A stretch of 64,000 nt of DNA from Streptomyces sp. NBC_01224 (lineage in GTDB: Bacteria > Actinomycetota > Actinomycetes > Streptomycetales > Streptomycetaceae). The translations under genes and the position numbers were made by a program. This document shows positions 50,895 through 59,280 of this stretch, one piece after another. The stretch's first letter is position 1. Each line of letters opens with the position of its first letter. A model generated the notes under the pieces. The model searched no databases. It was given only the letters and a program-made list of their open reading frames with translations, and was not told where the DNA came from. Location of the stretch: NCBI RefSeq assembly GCF_036002945.1, contig NZ_CP108529.1, positions 6,815,001 to 6,879,000 of the forward strand, written 5' to 3'.

Positions 50895-51899
50895 GTGGAC
50901 GTTTCATGGACCCTCTGGGTGCTGACCATTCTTGGTCTGTCAGCCCTTATTGCCGTCGACTTCTTCATCGGGCGCAAACCCCATGACGTGACGACCAAGG
51001 AAGCCGGAATCTGGACGATCATCTGGATCGCGCTGGCCGCGCTCTTCGGACTCGGCCTGCTGGTCTTCGGTGAGAGCCAGGCGTCGGGCGAGTTCTTCGC
51101 CGGCTTCATCACCGAGAAGTCGCTCAGTGTCGACAACCTCTTCGTCTTCGTCCTGATCATGGCGAAGTTCTCGGTCCCCTCCCACCTCCAGCAACGGGTG
51201 CTGCTCGTCGGTGTGCTGATCGCGCTGGTGCTGCGAGCGATCTTCATCGCTGCCGGTGCCGCCGTCATCGCCAACTTCTCGTGGGTCTTCTACATCTTCG
51301 GCGCGTTCCTGATCTACACCGCCTGGAAGCTCATCCAGGAGGCGCGGGCCGGCGAGGAAGAGGAGGAGTTCGAGGAGAACCGACTCCTCAAGACGATCGA
51401 GCGCCGCTTCGGGGTCGCCGACCGGTACCACGGCACCAAGCTCTTCATCCGTAACAACGGCAAGCGCGTCCTGACGCCGCTGATGGTCGTCATGCTCGCC
51501 ATCGGCACCACCGATGTGCTGTTCGCCCTGGATTCCATCCCCGCGATCTTCGGCCTGACCCAGGATCCGTACATCGTCTTCACCGCCAACGCCTTCGCCC
51601 TGATGGGGCTGCGGCAGCTGTACTTCCTGATCGGCGGGCTGCTGAAGAAGCTGGTCCACCTCAGCTACGGCCTCTCGGTCATCCTCGGCTTCATCGGCGT
51701 GAAGCTGGTGCTGCACGCACTGCACGAGTCCGGAGTGCACGTCCCCGAGATCTCCATCCCGGTCTCGCTCGGCGTCATCTGCGGCGTGCTGGTGATCACC
51801 ACGATCACCAGTCTCATCGCCAATAAGAAGCAGGAGCGGGCCGAGGCGGCCGCGGAAGCGGACAAGGCCGCGGACAAGGGTTCCAGCATCGACGCCTGA
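50895..51899 (+). CDS. TerC-family metal transport protein (probable Mn2+ exporter)
   Basis: 334 residues, nine or so membrane helices. Signatures: FGESQASGEFFAGFITEKSL followed by SVDNLFVFVLIMAKF with charged residues in a helix, and later DVLFALDSIPAIFGLTQDP, which carries the second Asp pair. TerC/Alx members export Mn2+. The riboswitch supports that role here. A charged loop with EEEEEFEENRLLKTIERRFG separates the halves, and the tail is Lys/Glu/Ala-rich. GTG 50895 has a GGAGG site. Confidence 0.93.
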   Translation: MDVSWTLWVLTILGLSALIAVDFFIGRKPHDVTTKEAGIWTIIWIALAALFGLGLLVFGESQASGEFFAGFITEKSLSVDNLFVFVLIMAKFSVPSHLQQRVLLVGVLIALVLRAIFIAAGAAVIANFSWVFYIFGAFLIYTAWKLIQEARAGEEEEEFEENRLLKTIERRFGVADRYHGTKLFIRNNGKRVLTPLMVVMLAIGTTDVLFALDSIPAIFGLTQDPYIVFTANAFALMGLRQLYFLIGGLLKKLVHLSYGLSVILGFIGVKLVLHALHESGVHVPEISIPVSLGVICGVLVITTITSLIANKKQERAEAAAEADKAADKGSSIDA

Positions 51900-51943
51900 C
51901 CGCGGCGGACGGCCCGGCGGCCGTCCGGCCGGGCAGGAACCGG

Positions 51944-51988
51944 CACCGGCCGGGGCGAGCAACTGTCCGTTGCCCGCCCCGGCCGGTG
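51944..51988. terminator. Bidirectional terminator between terC and the MBL-fold gene
   Basis: 14-bp stem CACCGGCCGGGGCG (51944-51957) with CGCCCCGGCCGGTG (51975-51988); the inner GCAAC/GTTGC pair lengthens it. Confidence 0.85.
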
Positions 51989-52022
51989 TTTGTACGGGTG
52001 GAGAGCGCCCCTGCGGCTGCCG

Positions 52023-52679
52023 TCACCAGCCGCGGGCGCGCCACTGCGGCAGCTGCGGACGCTCGTCGCCGAGGGTGGTGTCGTGACCGTGGCCCGGATA
52101 GACCCAGGTCTCGTCGGGCAACTGGTCGAAGAGCTTGGTCTTCACATCGTGGAGCAGGCTCGCGAAGGCCTCGGGATCCTTGTGCGTATTGCCGACCCCG
52201 CCCGGGAAGAGGCAGTCCCCGGTGAACAGGTGCGGGGCGCCGTGCGGGTCGTCGTAGATCAGCGCGATGGAGCCCGGGGTGTGACCGACGAGGTGACGGG
52301 CGGTCAGGGCGACCCGGCCCACCTGGATCGTGCCGTTGTCGTCGACCAGGACATCGGTCGGGACCGGGATGCCCTCGGCGTCGTACCGCCCGGCGTACGT
52401 ACGCGCGCCGGTGGCCGCCACCACCTCGCCGAGCGCCTGCCAGTGGTCGCCGTGCCGATGGGTGGTGACGACGGAGGTGATGCCGTCGTCGCCGATCAGC
52501 TGCAGCAGGGTCCCGGCCTCGTTGGCCGCGTCGATCAGGAGCTGCTCGCCGGTGGCCCGGCAGCGCAGCAGATAGGCGTTGTTGTTCATCGGGCCGACGG
52601 CGACCTTGGAGATCATCAGATCCGTCAACTCGTGTACATCCGCACGCCCGCCGACCTTGACCGTTCCGCTGTACGTCAT
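52023..52679 (-). CDS. Metallo-beta-lactamase-fold hydrolase (glyoxalase II-like)
   Basis: 218 residues from ATG 52679. Metal-binding set TTHRHGDHWQAL (about 70-81), HTPGSIAL (about 132), FTGDCLFPGG (about 152) and PGHGHDT (about 196). AYLLRCRATGEQLLIDAANE is typical of the hydroxyacylglutathione-hydrolase-like group; as actinobacteria use mycothiol, a mycothiol thioester substrate is likely but unproven. A -10 box TAGGCT 7 nt upstream suggests a leaderless transcript. Confidence 0.9.
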   Translation of the reverse strand: MTYSGTVKVGGRADVHELTDLMISKVAVGPMNNNAYLLRCRATGEQLLIDAANEAGTLLQLIGDDGITSVVTTHRHGDHWQALGEVVAATGARTYAGRYDAEGIPVPTDVLVDDNGTIQVGRVALTARHLVGHTPGSIALIYDDPHGAPHLFTGDCLFPGGVGNTHKDPEAFASLLHDVKTKLFDQLPDETWVYPGHGHDTTLGDERPQLPQWRARGW

Positions 52680-52686
52680 ACGTCTC

Positions 52687-52692
52687 AGCCTA
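52687..52692 (-). promoter_or_regulatory. -10 box of a leaderless MBL-fold gene transcript
   Basis: TAGGCT on the minus strand ends 7 nt before ATG 52679; it overlaps the 3' end of the upstream gene. Confidence 0.42.
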
Positions 52693-53379
52693 TAGCGGGG
52701 GCAGCGCGGGAAGGGGGCCGCCTTCGACGGTCAGTGCCGAGCCGTCACGGCGTCCGCAGAGCCAGCCGAGCAGCTCGGGGGCCGTACCGCGGACCGTGAC
52801 AGGACCGCCTTCCGCGCCGCCGCCCGTCGTCCAGGTCCGGCCCTTGTCGTCGGCCGCATCCGTGGACATGACATCGGGGTGCCCGTCGAACCGCTCGGCG
52901 AGGAAGTCGATCTCCCGTGTGACGAACTCGTCCGGGAGATCCTCCAGCTCGTAGCCGATGCCCAGGTCGACATGGTGCAGCTCGACCTCGATGCGGCGGC
53001 GGAAGGGGATCCTGGAGGCCGAGTCGGTCACGCCGTTGCGCATCGTGACCGTGCGGGACCAGTCGGCCGGGGCCGATGCGGCGGCCACGAAACGGGCCGC
53101 GCTCTCGACCAGGTCGGCCAGCTGCTCGGCCTTTGGCCGGGTTGCGTCGCGCTCGATGTCGCGGTCGCGGGTTTCGCTGTCTGCGTACATCGGCCGGCCC
53201 TGGAGAACATTTACGAGCGCGTCGGCGTTACGAGAGAGGTGCGCAACGACATGGCCGCGGCTCCAGCCCGGCAATCGCGACGGCTCGGCGAGTGCGGAGT
53301 CGTCCAATTTCCTGGTGGCGCTGAGCAGCCGATCGGTCGCTTCACGTACGGCGTCCAGGTCGTGCGCATGATCAATCAT
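52690..53379 (-). CDS. Maleylpyruvate isomerase/DinB-type mycothiol-dependent protein
   Basis: 229 residues from ATG 53379, set by a TAGGCT -10 box 7 nt upstream. The four-helix DinB-like bundle has LDDSALAEPSRLPGWSRGHV (about 28-47) with VVAHLSRNADALVNVL, giving the metal-binding His (GHVVAHL), and ELHHVDLGIGY for the third His (about 140). The family transfers or isomerises substrates with mycothiol. The C-terminal domain (about 165-229) is MDMPI_C-like. The MBL-fold gene begins 10 nt downstream. Confidence 0.88.
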   Translation of the reverse strand: MIDHAHDLDAVREATDRLLSATRKLDDSALAEPSRLPGWSRGHVVAHLSRNADALVNVLQGRPMYADSETRDRDIERDATRPKAEQLADLVESAARFVAAASAPADWSRTVTMRNGVTDSASRIPFRRRIEVELHHVDLGIGYELEDLPDEFVTREIDFLAERFDGHPDVMSTDAADDKGRTWTTGGGAEGGPVTVRGTAPELLGWLCGRRDGSALTVEGGPLPALPPL

Positions 53380-53386
53380 GAGGCTG

Positions 53387-53392
53387 AGCCTA
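53387..53392 (-). promoter_or_regulatory. -10 box of the leaderless maleylpyruvate-isomerase-type gene
   Basis: TAGGCT on the minus strand ends 7 nt before ATG 53379. Confidence 0.45.
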
Positions 53393-53555
53393 GCCCCGCC
53401 ACTCATTCGGGTGAAGGAGTCTGCGGCCGTCCGTAAATCGAATGCGCGTGCTATACGCTCGGAGTCGAAAGCTTCGTACATCGCTGTGGCGCCCCCCCAT
53501 ACCCTGGGACAGGGGCTCAGTTCCCCCACTTCTCTCTAGAAAGGTGCGGACCGGC

Positions 53556-56500
53556 GTGGCCGACCGTCTCATCGTCCGTGGCGCTCGCGAGCACAACCTC
53601 AAGAACGTCTCGCTCGACCTCCCCCGCGACTCCCTCATCGTCTTCACCGGGCTTTCCGGGTCGGGCAAGTCGTCTCTCGCGTTCGACACGATTTTCGCCG
53701 AGGGACAGCGACGCTACGTGGAGTCGCTCTCCTCGTACGCCCGCCAGTTCCTCGGCCAGATGGACAAGCCGGACGTCGACTTCATCGAGGGCCTCTCGCC
53801 CGCCGTCTCCATCGACCAGAAGTCGACCTCGCGCAACCCGCGCTCGACGGTCGGCACCATCACGGAGGTCTACGACTACCTCCGGCTGCTCTTCGCCCGG
53901 ATCGGCAAGCCGCACTGCCCCGAGTGCGGCCGTCCCATCTCGCGCCAGTCGCCGCAGGCCATCGTCGACAAGGTGCTCGGTCTTCCCGAGGGCAGCCGTT
54001 TCCAGGTGCTCTCGCCGCTGGTGCGTGAGCGCAAGGGCGAGTTCGTCGACCTCTTCGCCGATCTGCAGACCAAGGGCTACAGCAGGGCCCGGGTCGACGG
54101 CGAGACCATCCAGCTCTCCGAGCCGCCCAAGCTGAAGAAGCAGGAGAAGCACACCATCGAGGTGGTCATCGACCGCCTCACGGTGAAGGACAGCGCCAAG
54201 CGCAGGCTGACCGACTCGGTCGAGACCGCGCTCGGGCTCTCCGGCGGCATGGTCGTGCTCGACTTCGTCGACCTCCCCGAGGACGACCCCGAGCGTGAGC
54301 GGATGTACTCCGAGCACCTCTACTGCCCGTACGACGACCTCTCTTTCGAGGAGCTGGAGCCGCGCTCCTTCTCCTTCAACTCGCCCTTCGGCGCCTGCCC
54401 CGACTGCACGGGTATCGGTACGCGGATGGAGGTCGACCCCGAGCTGATCGTCCCCGACGAGGAGAGGTCGCTCGACGAGGGCGCGATCCACCCCTGGTCG
54501 CACGGCCACACCAAGGAGTACTTCGGGCGGCTGATCGGCGCGCTCGCCGCAGCCCTCGGATTCCGTACGGACATCCCGTGGGCCGGGCTGCCGCAGCGCG
54601 CCAAGAAGGCCCTGCTCCACGGCCACAAGATCCAGACCGAGGTCCGCTACCGCAACCGCTACGGCCGCGAGCGCGCCTACACCACCCCCGCCTTCGAGGG
54701 CGCGGTCCAGTTCGTCAAGCGGCGGCACTCCGAGGCCGAGAGCGACTCCAGCCGGGAGCGCTTCGAGGGCTATATGCGAGAGGTGCCCTGCCCGACCTGT
54801 GAGGGCACCAGACTCAAGCCGATCGTCCTCGCGGTCACGGTGATGGAGAAGTCCATTGCCGAGGTCTCCGCGATGTCGATCAGCGAGTGCGCCGAATTCC
54901 TCGGCCGGATGAAGCTGAACGCCCGCGACAAGAAGATCGCCGAACGGGTACTGAAGGAGGTCAACGAGCGGCTGAGGTTCCTGGTCGACGTCGGCCTCGA
55001 CTACCTCTCGCTGAACCGCGCGGCAGGCACTCTGTCCGGCGGCGAGGCCCAGCGCATCCGGCTCGCCACACAGATCGGCTCCGGCCTGGTCGGCGTGCTG
55101 TACGTGCTGGACGAGCCGTCCATCGGTCTGCACCAGCGGGACAACCACCGGCTGATCGAGACCCTGGTCCGGCTCCGCGACATGGGCAACACGCTGATCG
55201 TGGTCGAGCACGACGAGGACACCATCAAGGTCGCCGACTGGGTCGTCGACATCGGCCCCGGCGCCGGTGAGCACGGCGGCAAGGTGGTCCACTCCGGATC
55301 GCTCAAGGAGCTGCTGGGCAACGGTGAGTCGATCACCGGCCAGTATCTGACCGGCAAGAAGTCGATCGCGATGCCCGACATCCGACGCCCCGTCGACCCG
55401 TCACGCAGGCTCACGGTGCACGGTGCCCGGGAGAACAACCTCCAGGACATCGACGTCTCCTTCCCGCTCGGTGTGCTCACGGCCGTCACGGGTGTCTCGG
55501 GCTCCGGAAAGTCGACACTGGTCAATGACATCCTCTACACCCACCTGGCACGCGAGCTGAACGGCGCCAAGTCGGTGCCCGGCCGCCACACCCGGGTCGA
55601 CGGGGACGACCAGGTCGACAAGGTGGTGCACGTCGACCAGTCACCCATCGGCCGTACGCCCCGGTCCAACCCGGCCACGTACACCGGCGTCTTCGACCAT
55701 GTCCGCAAGCTGTTCGCGGAGACGATGGAGGCGAAGGTGCGCGGCTATCTGCCGGGCCGCTTCTCCTTCAACGTCAAGGGCGGCCGCTGCGAGAACTGCT
55801 CCGGCGACGGCACGATCAAGATCGAGATGAACTTCCTGCCGGATGTGTACGTCCCGTGCGAGGTCTGCCACGGAGCGCGCTACAACCGGGAGACCCTGGA
55901 GGTCCACTACAAGGGAAAGTCCATCGCCGAGGTGCTGGACATGCCGATCGAGGAGGGCCTGGAGTTCTTCGAGGCCGTCCCGACGATCGCCCGTCACCTC
56001 CGCACGCTCCATGAGGTAGGCCTCGGATACGTCAGGCTCGGCCAGTCCGCGCCCACGCTCTCCGGCGGCGAGGCACAGCGTGTGAAGCTCGCGAGCGAGC
56101 TGCAGAAGCGCTCCACCGGCCGCACGGTCTACGTCCTGGACGAGCCGACCACGGGTCTGCACTTCGAGGACATCAGCAAACTCATCAAGGTGCTCTCCGG
56201 GCTGGTCGACAAGGGCAACTCGGTGATCGTCATCGAGCACAACCTCGATGTGGTCAAGACCGCGGACTGGGTCATCGACATGGGCCCCGAAGGGGGCAAC
56301 GGGGGCGGTCTGGTCATCGCCGAGGGAACCCCGGAGCAGGTCGCCGGGGTTCCGGCCAGCCACACCGGCAAGTTCCTCCAGGGCATCCTGGACCCGGATC
56401 GGGTGAGCGAAGCCTCGGTGCCCGCGGCACGTAAGCCCGTGCGGAAGGTGGCCACGAAGAAGGCGGTCGCCGCGAAGTCGGCCCCGGTCAGGACGACGGC

Positions 56501-56615
56501 CACGGCCAGGACGAGTGCGGGCCGGGCCGCCAAGTCCGCCACGGCCGAGACCGCCAAGCCTGCTGAGGCGAAGAAGCCTGCGGCGAAGAAGGCGACCCGC
56601 GCGCGCAAGGTCTGA
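53556..56615 (+). CDS. uvrA: Excinuclease ABC subunit A
   Basis: 1019 residues from GTG 53556 (VADRLIVRGAREHNLKN); the longer frame to 53442 is not supported. It detects distortions in DNA and loads UvrB. ATPase domain I: Walker A GLSGSGKSSLAFDTI (about 31-45), signature LSGGEAQRIRLATQ. Domain II: GVSGSGKSTLVNDIL (about 648-662), LSGGEAQRVKLASEL. Zinc sites CPECGRPIS, CPTCEGTRLKP and CENCSGDGTI...CEVCHGARY. The last 60 residues are a Lys/Ala/Pro tail (for example AKKPAAKKATRARKV) not found in the E. coli protein. Stop at 56615 is followed by a terminator. Confidence 0.98.
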   Translation: MADRLIVRGAREHNLKNVSLDLPRDSLIVFTGLSGSGKSSLAFDTIFAEGQRRYVESLSSYARQFLGQMDKPDVDFIEGLSPAVSIDQKSTSRNPRSTVGTITEVYDYLRLLFARIGKPHCPECGRPISRQSPQAIVDKVLGLPEGSRFQVLSPLVRERKGEFVDLFADLQTKGYSRARVDGETIQLSEPPKLKKQEKHTIEVVIDRLTVKDSAKRRLTDSVETALGLSGGMVVLDFVDLPEDDPERERMYSEHLYCPYDDLSFEELEPRSFSFNSPFGACPDCTGIGTRMEVDPELIVPDEERSLDEGAIHPWSHGHTKEYFGRLIGALAAALGFRTDIPWAGLPQRAKKALLHGHKIQTEVRYRNRYGRERAYTTPAFEGAVQFVKRRHSEAESDSSRERFEGYMREVPCPTCEGTRLKPIVLAVTVMEKSIAEVSAMSISECAEFLGRMKLNARDKKIAERVLKEVNERLRFLVDVGLDYLSLNRAAGTLSGGEAQRIRLATQIGSGLVGVLYVLDEPSIGLHQRDNHRLIETLVRLRDMGNTLIVVEHDEDTIKVADWVVDIGPGAGEHGGKVVHSGSLKELLGNGESITGQYLTGKKSIAMPDIRRPVDPSRRLTVHGARENNLQDIDVSFPLGVLTAVTGVSGSGKSTLVNDILYTHLARELNGAKSVPGRHTRVDGDDQVDKVVHVDQSPIGRTPRSNPATYTGVFDHVRKLFAETMEAKVRGYLPGRFSFNVKGGRCENCSGDGTIKIEMNFLPDVYVPCEVCHGARYNRETLEVHYKGKSIAEVLDMPIEEGLEFFEAVPTIARHLRTLHEVGLGYVRLGQSAPTLSGGEAQRVKLASELQKRSTGRTVYVLDEPTTGLHFEDISKLIKVLSGLVDKGNSVIVIEHNLDVVKTADWVIDMGPEGGNGGGLVIAEGTPEQVAGVPASHTGKFLQGILDPDRVSEASVPAARKPVRKVATKKAVAAKSAPVRTTATARTSAGRAAKSATAETAKPAEAKKPAAKKATRARKV

Positions 56616-56620
56616 GCGCC

Positions 56621-56657
56621 GAAGCGGCGGCCCCCGGAAAGCGGAGGCCGCCGCTTC
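56621..56657 (+). terminator. Terminator after uvrA
   Basis: 12-bp stem GAAGCGGCGGCC (56621-56632) with GGCCGCCGCTTC (56646-56657), 13-nt loop, 5 nt past the stop codon. Confidence 0.9.
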
Positions 56658-57033
56658 TGTCGGTACGGCGCGCCCTCGCCGCAGGCTCCGGTACGGCTGC
56701 GCGCCCATCGGAGCCGCTGAGGCCTGCGCCGCCCCCACCCCGCGCCCGCACGTTCCCAGGTACCCCGGTCCGCCCACTCGTCCCTGGAGCGGCCCGGTCC
56801 GCCCGCGCGCCCCTGCCCCTACGCCCACGTTCCTCCTGTCCAACCGGCACTGGCCTCTTGACCAGGGACAACCGGACTTGGGTGGCCCGGCCACCGACCC
56901 CCCGATCTCCGCCGGTATCGTCGGTTCTGTCACCGATGGCTCTGATGCCCCCCGGGTACCCCTGGTGTTTCCGGGGCCTCAGCTGCCCCCGGTAACCCCC
57001 TCTGCACCCTGACCCCTGACCAGTGGAGACCGC
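56658..57033. other. Intergenic region between uvrA and the Rieske gene
   Basis: About 375 bases with no convincing reading frame. The sequence is C-rich (runs such as CCCCTGCCCC) with no clear inverted repeat. It must carry the Rieske promoter in its last part, but I see no near-consensus -35/-10 pair. Confidence 0.4.
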
Positions 57034-57462
57034 ATGCCCGGCCAGCCCGCCGCCCGCCGTACCGTGCTGAAGGGTGCCGCTCTCGCCGGCGCTGCCGGGC
57101 TGGGAGTGGCCGCCTGCTCGACCGAATCGAAGCTCGGCCATGCCGAGACGCCGACGCCGACCGCCCCCGTCCAGCTCGGCGCGGCGGAAGAGATTCCGGT
57201 CGGCGGATCCAAGCTCTACCGCGACCAGCGGGTCATCGTCACGTGCCCGGCCAAGGGCCAGTACAAGGCGTTCAGCGCCCAGTGCACCCACGCGGGCTGC
57301 CTGCTGGACAAGGTCGAGGACAACGTGGGGAACTGCCCCTGCCACGGCAGCCGCTTCGATACGACGACCGGCAAGGCCATGCACGGCCCGGCGACTGCGC
57401 CGCTGCCCTCGGTCCCGGTCAGGATCGAGGGCGGAAAGCTCGTCGCGGGCCCCGAGGCCTGA
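57034..57462 (+). CDS. Tat-exported Rieske [2Fe-2S] protein
   Basis: 142 residues. Twin-arginine signal AARRTVLKGAALAGAAG with a lipobox-like GVAAC at about residue 28, so export followed by lipidation is likely. The Rieske cluster ligands are CTHAGC (about 84-89) and CPCHGSRFD (about 102-110). Such small Rieske proteins take part in electron transfer outside the membrane; the partner is unknown. ATG 57034 has GTGGAGA upstream. Confidence 0.9.
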   Translation: MPGQPAARRTVLKGAALAGAAGLGVAACSTESKLGHAETPTPTAPVQLGAAEEIPVGGSKLYRDQRVIVTCPAKGQYKAFSAQCTHAGCLLDKVEDNVGNCPCHGSRFDTTTGKAMHGPATAPLPSVPVRIEGGKLVAGPEA

Positions 57463-57481
57463 CGCCCTGCCGGGGACGGAG

Positions 57482-58408
57482 TCACTCCCAGTCCCAGTCG
57501 ATGCCGACCAGGCCGGGCCGTACCCCCTGCTCCACCAGGTGAACGGTCCGGTGCCGGCCGGCGAGCGTGAGATCCGCACGGGCGCCGCGCGGCGCCCCCG
57601 CCGAGACCTGGGAGAAGCTCCGGCACCGGACCGGCAGCGCGGCCTCGTCGAAGCCCACCTGCAGCACGTACTGTCCGCCGCCGAAACTGAAGCCGCGCAC
57701 GTACTCGCCGCACGGCCCTCCCGTGGCATCGTCGAAGCCGTAGCCGAAGAGGTATGTGTCACCCGCCCTCAGCCGGGTGTCGAAGAGCAGCTCCGCGACG
57801 AGCACTCCCGTCTCCCGGTCCCAGCGGACCCGCCCCGTCCGGCAGTTCTCCCGGGCCGCCACCTCCACCCGCGCCGGATCGCAGCCCGGATCGCCCCGGT
57901 AGACGGCGAGATAGCGGTCGATGTCGTCCCGGTGCGCGCGCACCACATGCTGCGATTCCCGTTGCCGCAGTTCCCGGCCGGGCCCGATCCGTATCCGCTC
58001 GTGATGCCCCACGGTGTGCAGCCCGCCGTCCATCGGTGACCCCATCGTGGCGAGCAACCGCTCCACCGCGCCGGACGCCTCCATCAGGGAACGGTACGAG
58101 CGTGCGGCCGGACGGTCGGCGTCCACACGGCCGTTCCCGGTCTCCAAAAGGCGGAGCAGCGAGTTCCCCGGCAGTTGCAGCACCTCCTCCAGCGCTCTCA
58201 CCGCCCGCAACGACTCGGTGCGCTGCGGGCGCCTGGCCCCCTGCTGCCAGTAACTCAGGCTGGTCACACCGACCTTGATCCCGCGGTGTGCGAGATGGTG
58301 CTGCACCCGCTGGAGCGGCAGCCCCCGCACCGCGAGTGCGGTGCGCAGCGCCAGATGGAACGGGCCGGTGTGCAGCACCTGCGCCAGCTCGGCCTCGGTG
58401 TGCTGCAT
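57482..58408 (-). CDS. Helix-turn-helix protein with large C-terminal domain, divergent from the protease gene
   Basis: 308 residues from ATG 58408, 5 nt after GGAGG; GTG 58432 is an alternative. The N-terminal part (about 12-75) is XRE-like: FHLALRTALAVRGLPLQRVQ, HHLAHRGIKVGVTSLSYWQQ, ARRPQRTESLRAVRALEEVL. It ends in a beta-rich region with ELLFDTRLRAGDTYLFGYGF, the ligand-binding or partner domain, not assigned to a family. GTTCAC sites in the divergent gap are its likely targets. Confidence 0.72.
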   Translation of the reverse strand: MQHTEAELAQVLHTGPFHLALRTALAVRGLPLQRVQHHLAHRGIKVGVTSLSYWQQGARRPQRTESLRAVRALEEVLQLPGNSLLRLLETGNGRVDADRPAARSYRSLMEASGAVERLLATMGSPMDGGLHTVGHHERIRIGPGRELRQRESQHVVRAHRDDIDRYLAVYRGDPGCDPARVEVAARENCRTGRVRWDRETGVLVAELLFDTRLRAGDTYLFGYGFDDATGGPCGEYVRGFSFGGGQYVLQVGFDEAALPVRCRSFSQVSAGAPRGARADLTLAGRHRTVHLVEQGVRPGLVGIDWDWE

Positions 58409-58420
58409 GAGGTCCTCCAG

Positions 58421-58518
58421 GTGAACGTTCACGACGCGGGATGGGGAGACCGCGTCGGCGGGGGCGGTGCCGCAGGTGGCCGGGGGAGATCCGTTCACGT
58501 ATTCGCCACGCCGTTCAC
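58421..58518. promoter_or_regulatory. GTTCAC operator cluster between the regulator and protease genes
   Basis: GTGAACGTTCAC (58421-58432) is a perfect 12-bp palindrome at the regulator's start. Half-sites CCGTTCAC recur at 58491-58498 and 58511-58518, 20 bp apart, in the same orientation. Confidence 0.5.
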
Positions 58519-58547
58519 ACCGCGATGTTCCCCCGCATTGAAGCGTG

Positions 58548-58576
58548 TTGACCCGTCCCCGACAACGGTTGATGCT
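58548..58576 (+). promoter_or_regulatory. Candidate promoter of the secreted protease gene
   Basis: TTGACC (58548-58553), 17 nt, GATGCT (58571-58576), about 60 nt before the start codon and downstream of the GTTCAC sites. Confidence 0.5.
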
Positions 58577-58637
58577 CCTCGAACAGCGTCCGGACGCGCT
58601 CCTGCGATCACACACCCCCTGCATTGGGAGGAACGCA

Positions 58638-59276
58638 ATGCGCAACCGAAGTATCCGACCGGGACGACTCCCGATCACGGCCGTCCTAGCCGCCGTACTG
58701 CTCGTCTTACCGACGGCGACCGCCTCAGCAGCGCAGATCCCCACCACGAGTGCCTCGGCGGTACAAGGCACCGCTGCCGCCGACAGCAGCATCGCCGCCA
58801 CCCAGCGCCTGAACATCACCATGCAGGCCCAGCAGAAGACCAACTGGTGCTGGGCGGCAGCCGGCAACACCATCGCCACCTGGTTCGGCCGCACCTACTC
58901 GCAGAACCAGTTCTGCAACGCCGCCTTCGGCCGCTCCCAGGGCTACGAGTGCCCCAACTCGCAGGCCTCGCTCGGCAACGTCCAGGACGGTCTCGACTGG
59001 GCCGGCATCAACCCCGGTTCGTACGTCACCGGCTGGCTCCGCTACCCCACCGTCCAGGCCGAGATCGTCGCAGGACGCCCCGTCGAGACCCGCATCCAGT
59101 GGTCGGCCGGCGGTGGCCACATGCATGTCCTGTACGGGTACGACGACGCGAACAGCTGGGTCTACTGGGGCGATCCATGGCCCTCCAGCAACCGTTACAA
59201 CTGGGCCTCGCATGCCTGGTACGTGAGCAACAACGAGTTCTCCTGGACCCACTCGCTGTACCGGATCGGAGCGTGA
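58638..59276 (+). CDS. Secreted papain-like cysteine protease (C39/AvrRpt2-like)
   Basis: 212 residues from ATG 58638 (GGGAGGAACGCA). Signal peptide to about residue 32 (cut near TASA/AQIP). Mature domain: QQKTNWCWAAAGNTIATWFG with the catalytic Cys (about residue 71), GGGHMHVLYGYDDANSW with the His (about 158) and YWGDPWPSSN with the Asp (about 175): the papain-like order. Two Cys (QFCNAAFG, YECPNSQ) may pair. It is followed 4 nt later by an anchored-type protein gene, implying a two-gene operon. Confidence 0.85.
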   Translation: MRNRSIRPGRLPITAVLAAVLLVLPTATASAAQIPTTSASAVQGTAAADSSIAATQRLNITMQAQQKTNWCWAAAGNTIATWFGRTYSQNQFCNAAFGRSQGYECPNSQASLGNVQDGLDWAGINPGSYVTGWLRYPTVQAEIVAGRPVETRIQWSAGGGHMHVLYGYDDANSWVYWGDPWPSSNRYNWASHAWYVSNNEFSWTHSLYRIGA

Positions 59277-59280
59277 CGGC

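Noticed and set aside
53455..53480. LexA (SOS) box before uvrA around CGAAAGCTTCG
   Set aside because: The actinobacterial box needs CGAAC-N4-GTTCG; this is a shorter palindrome with the wrong spacing.
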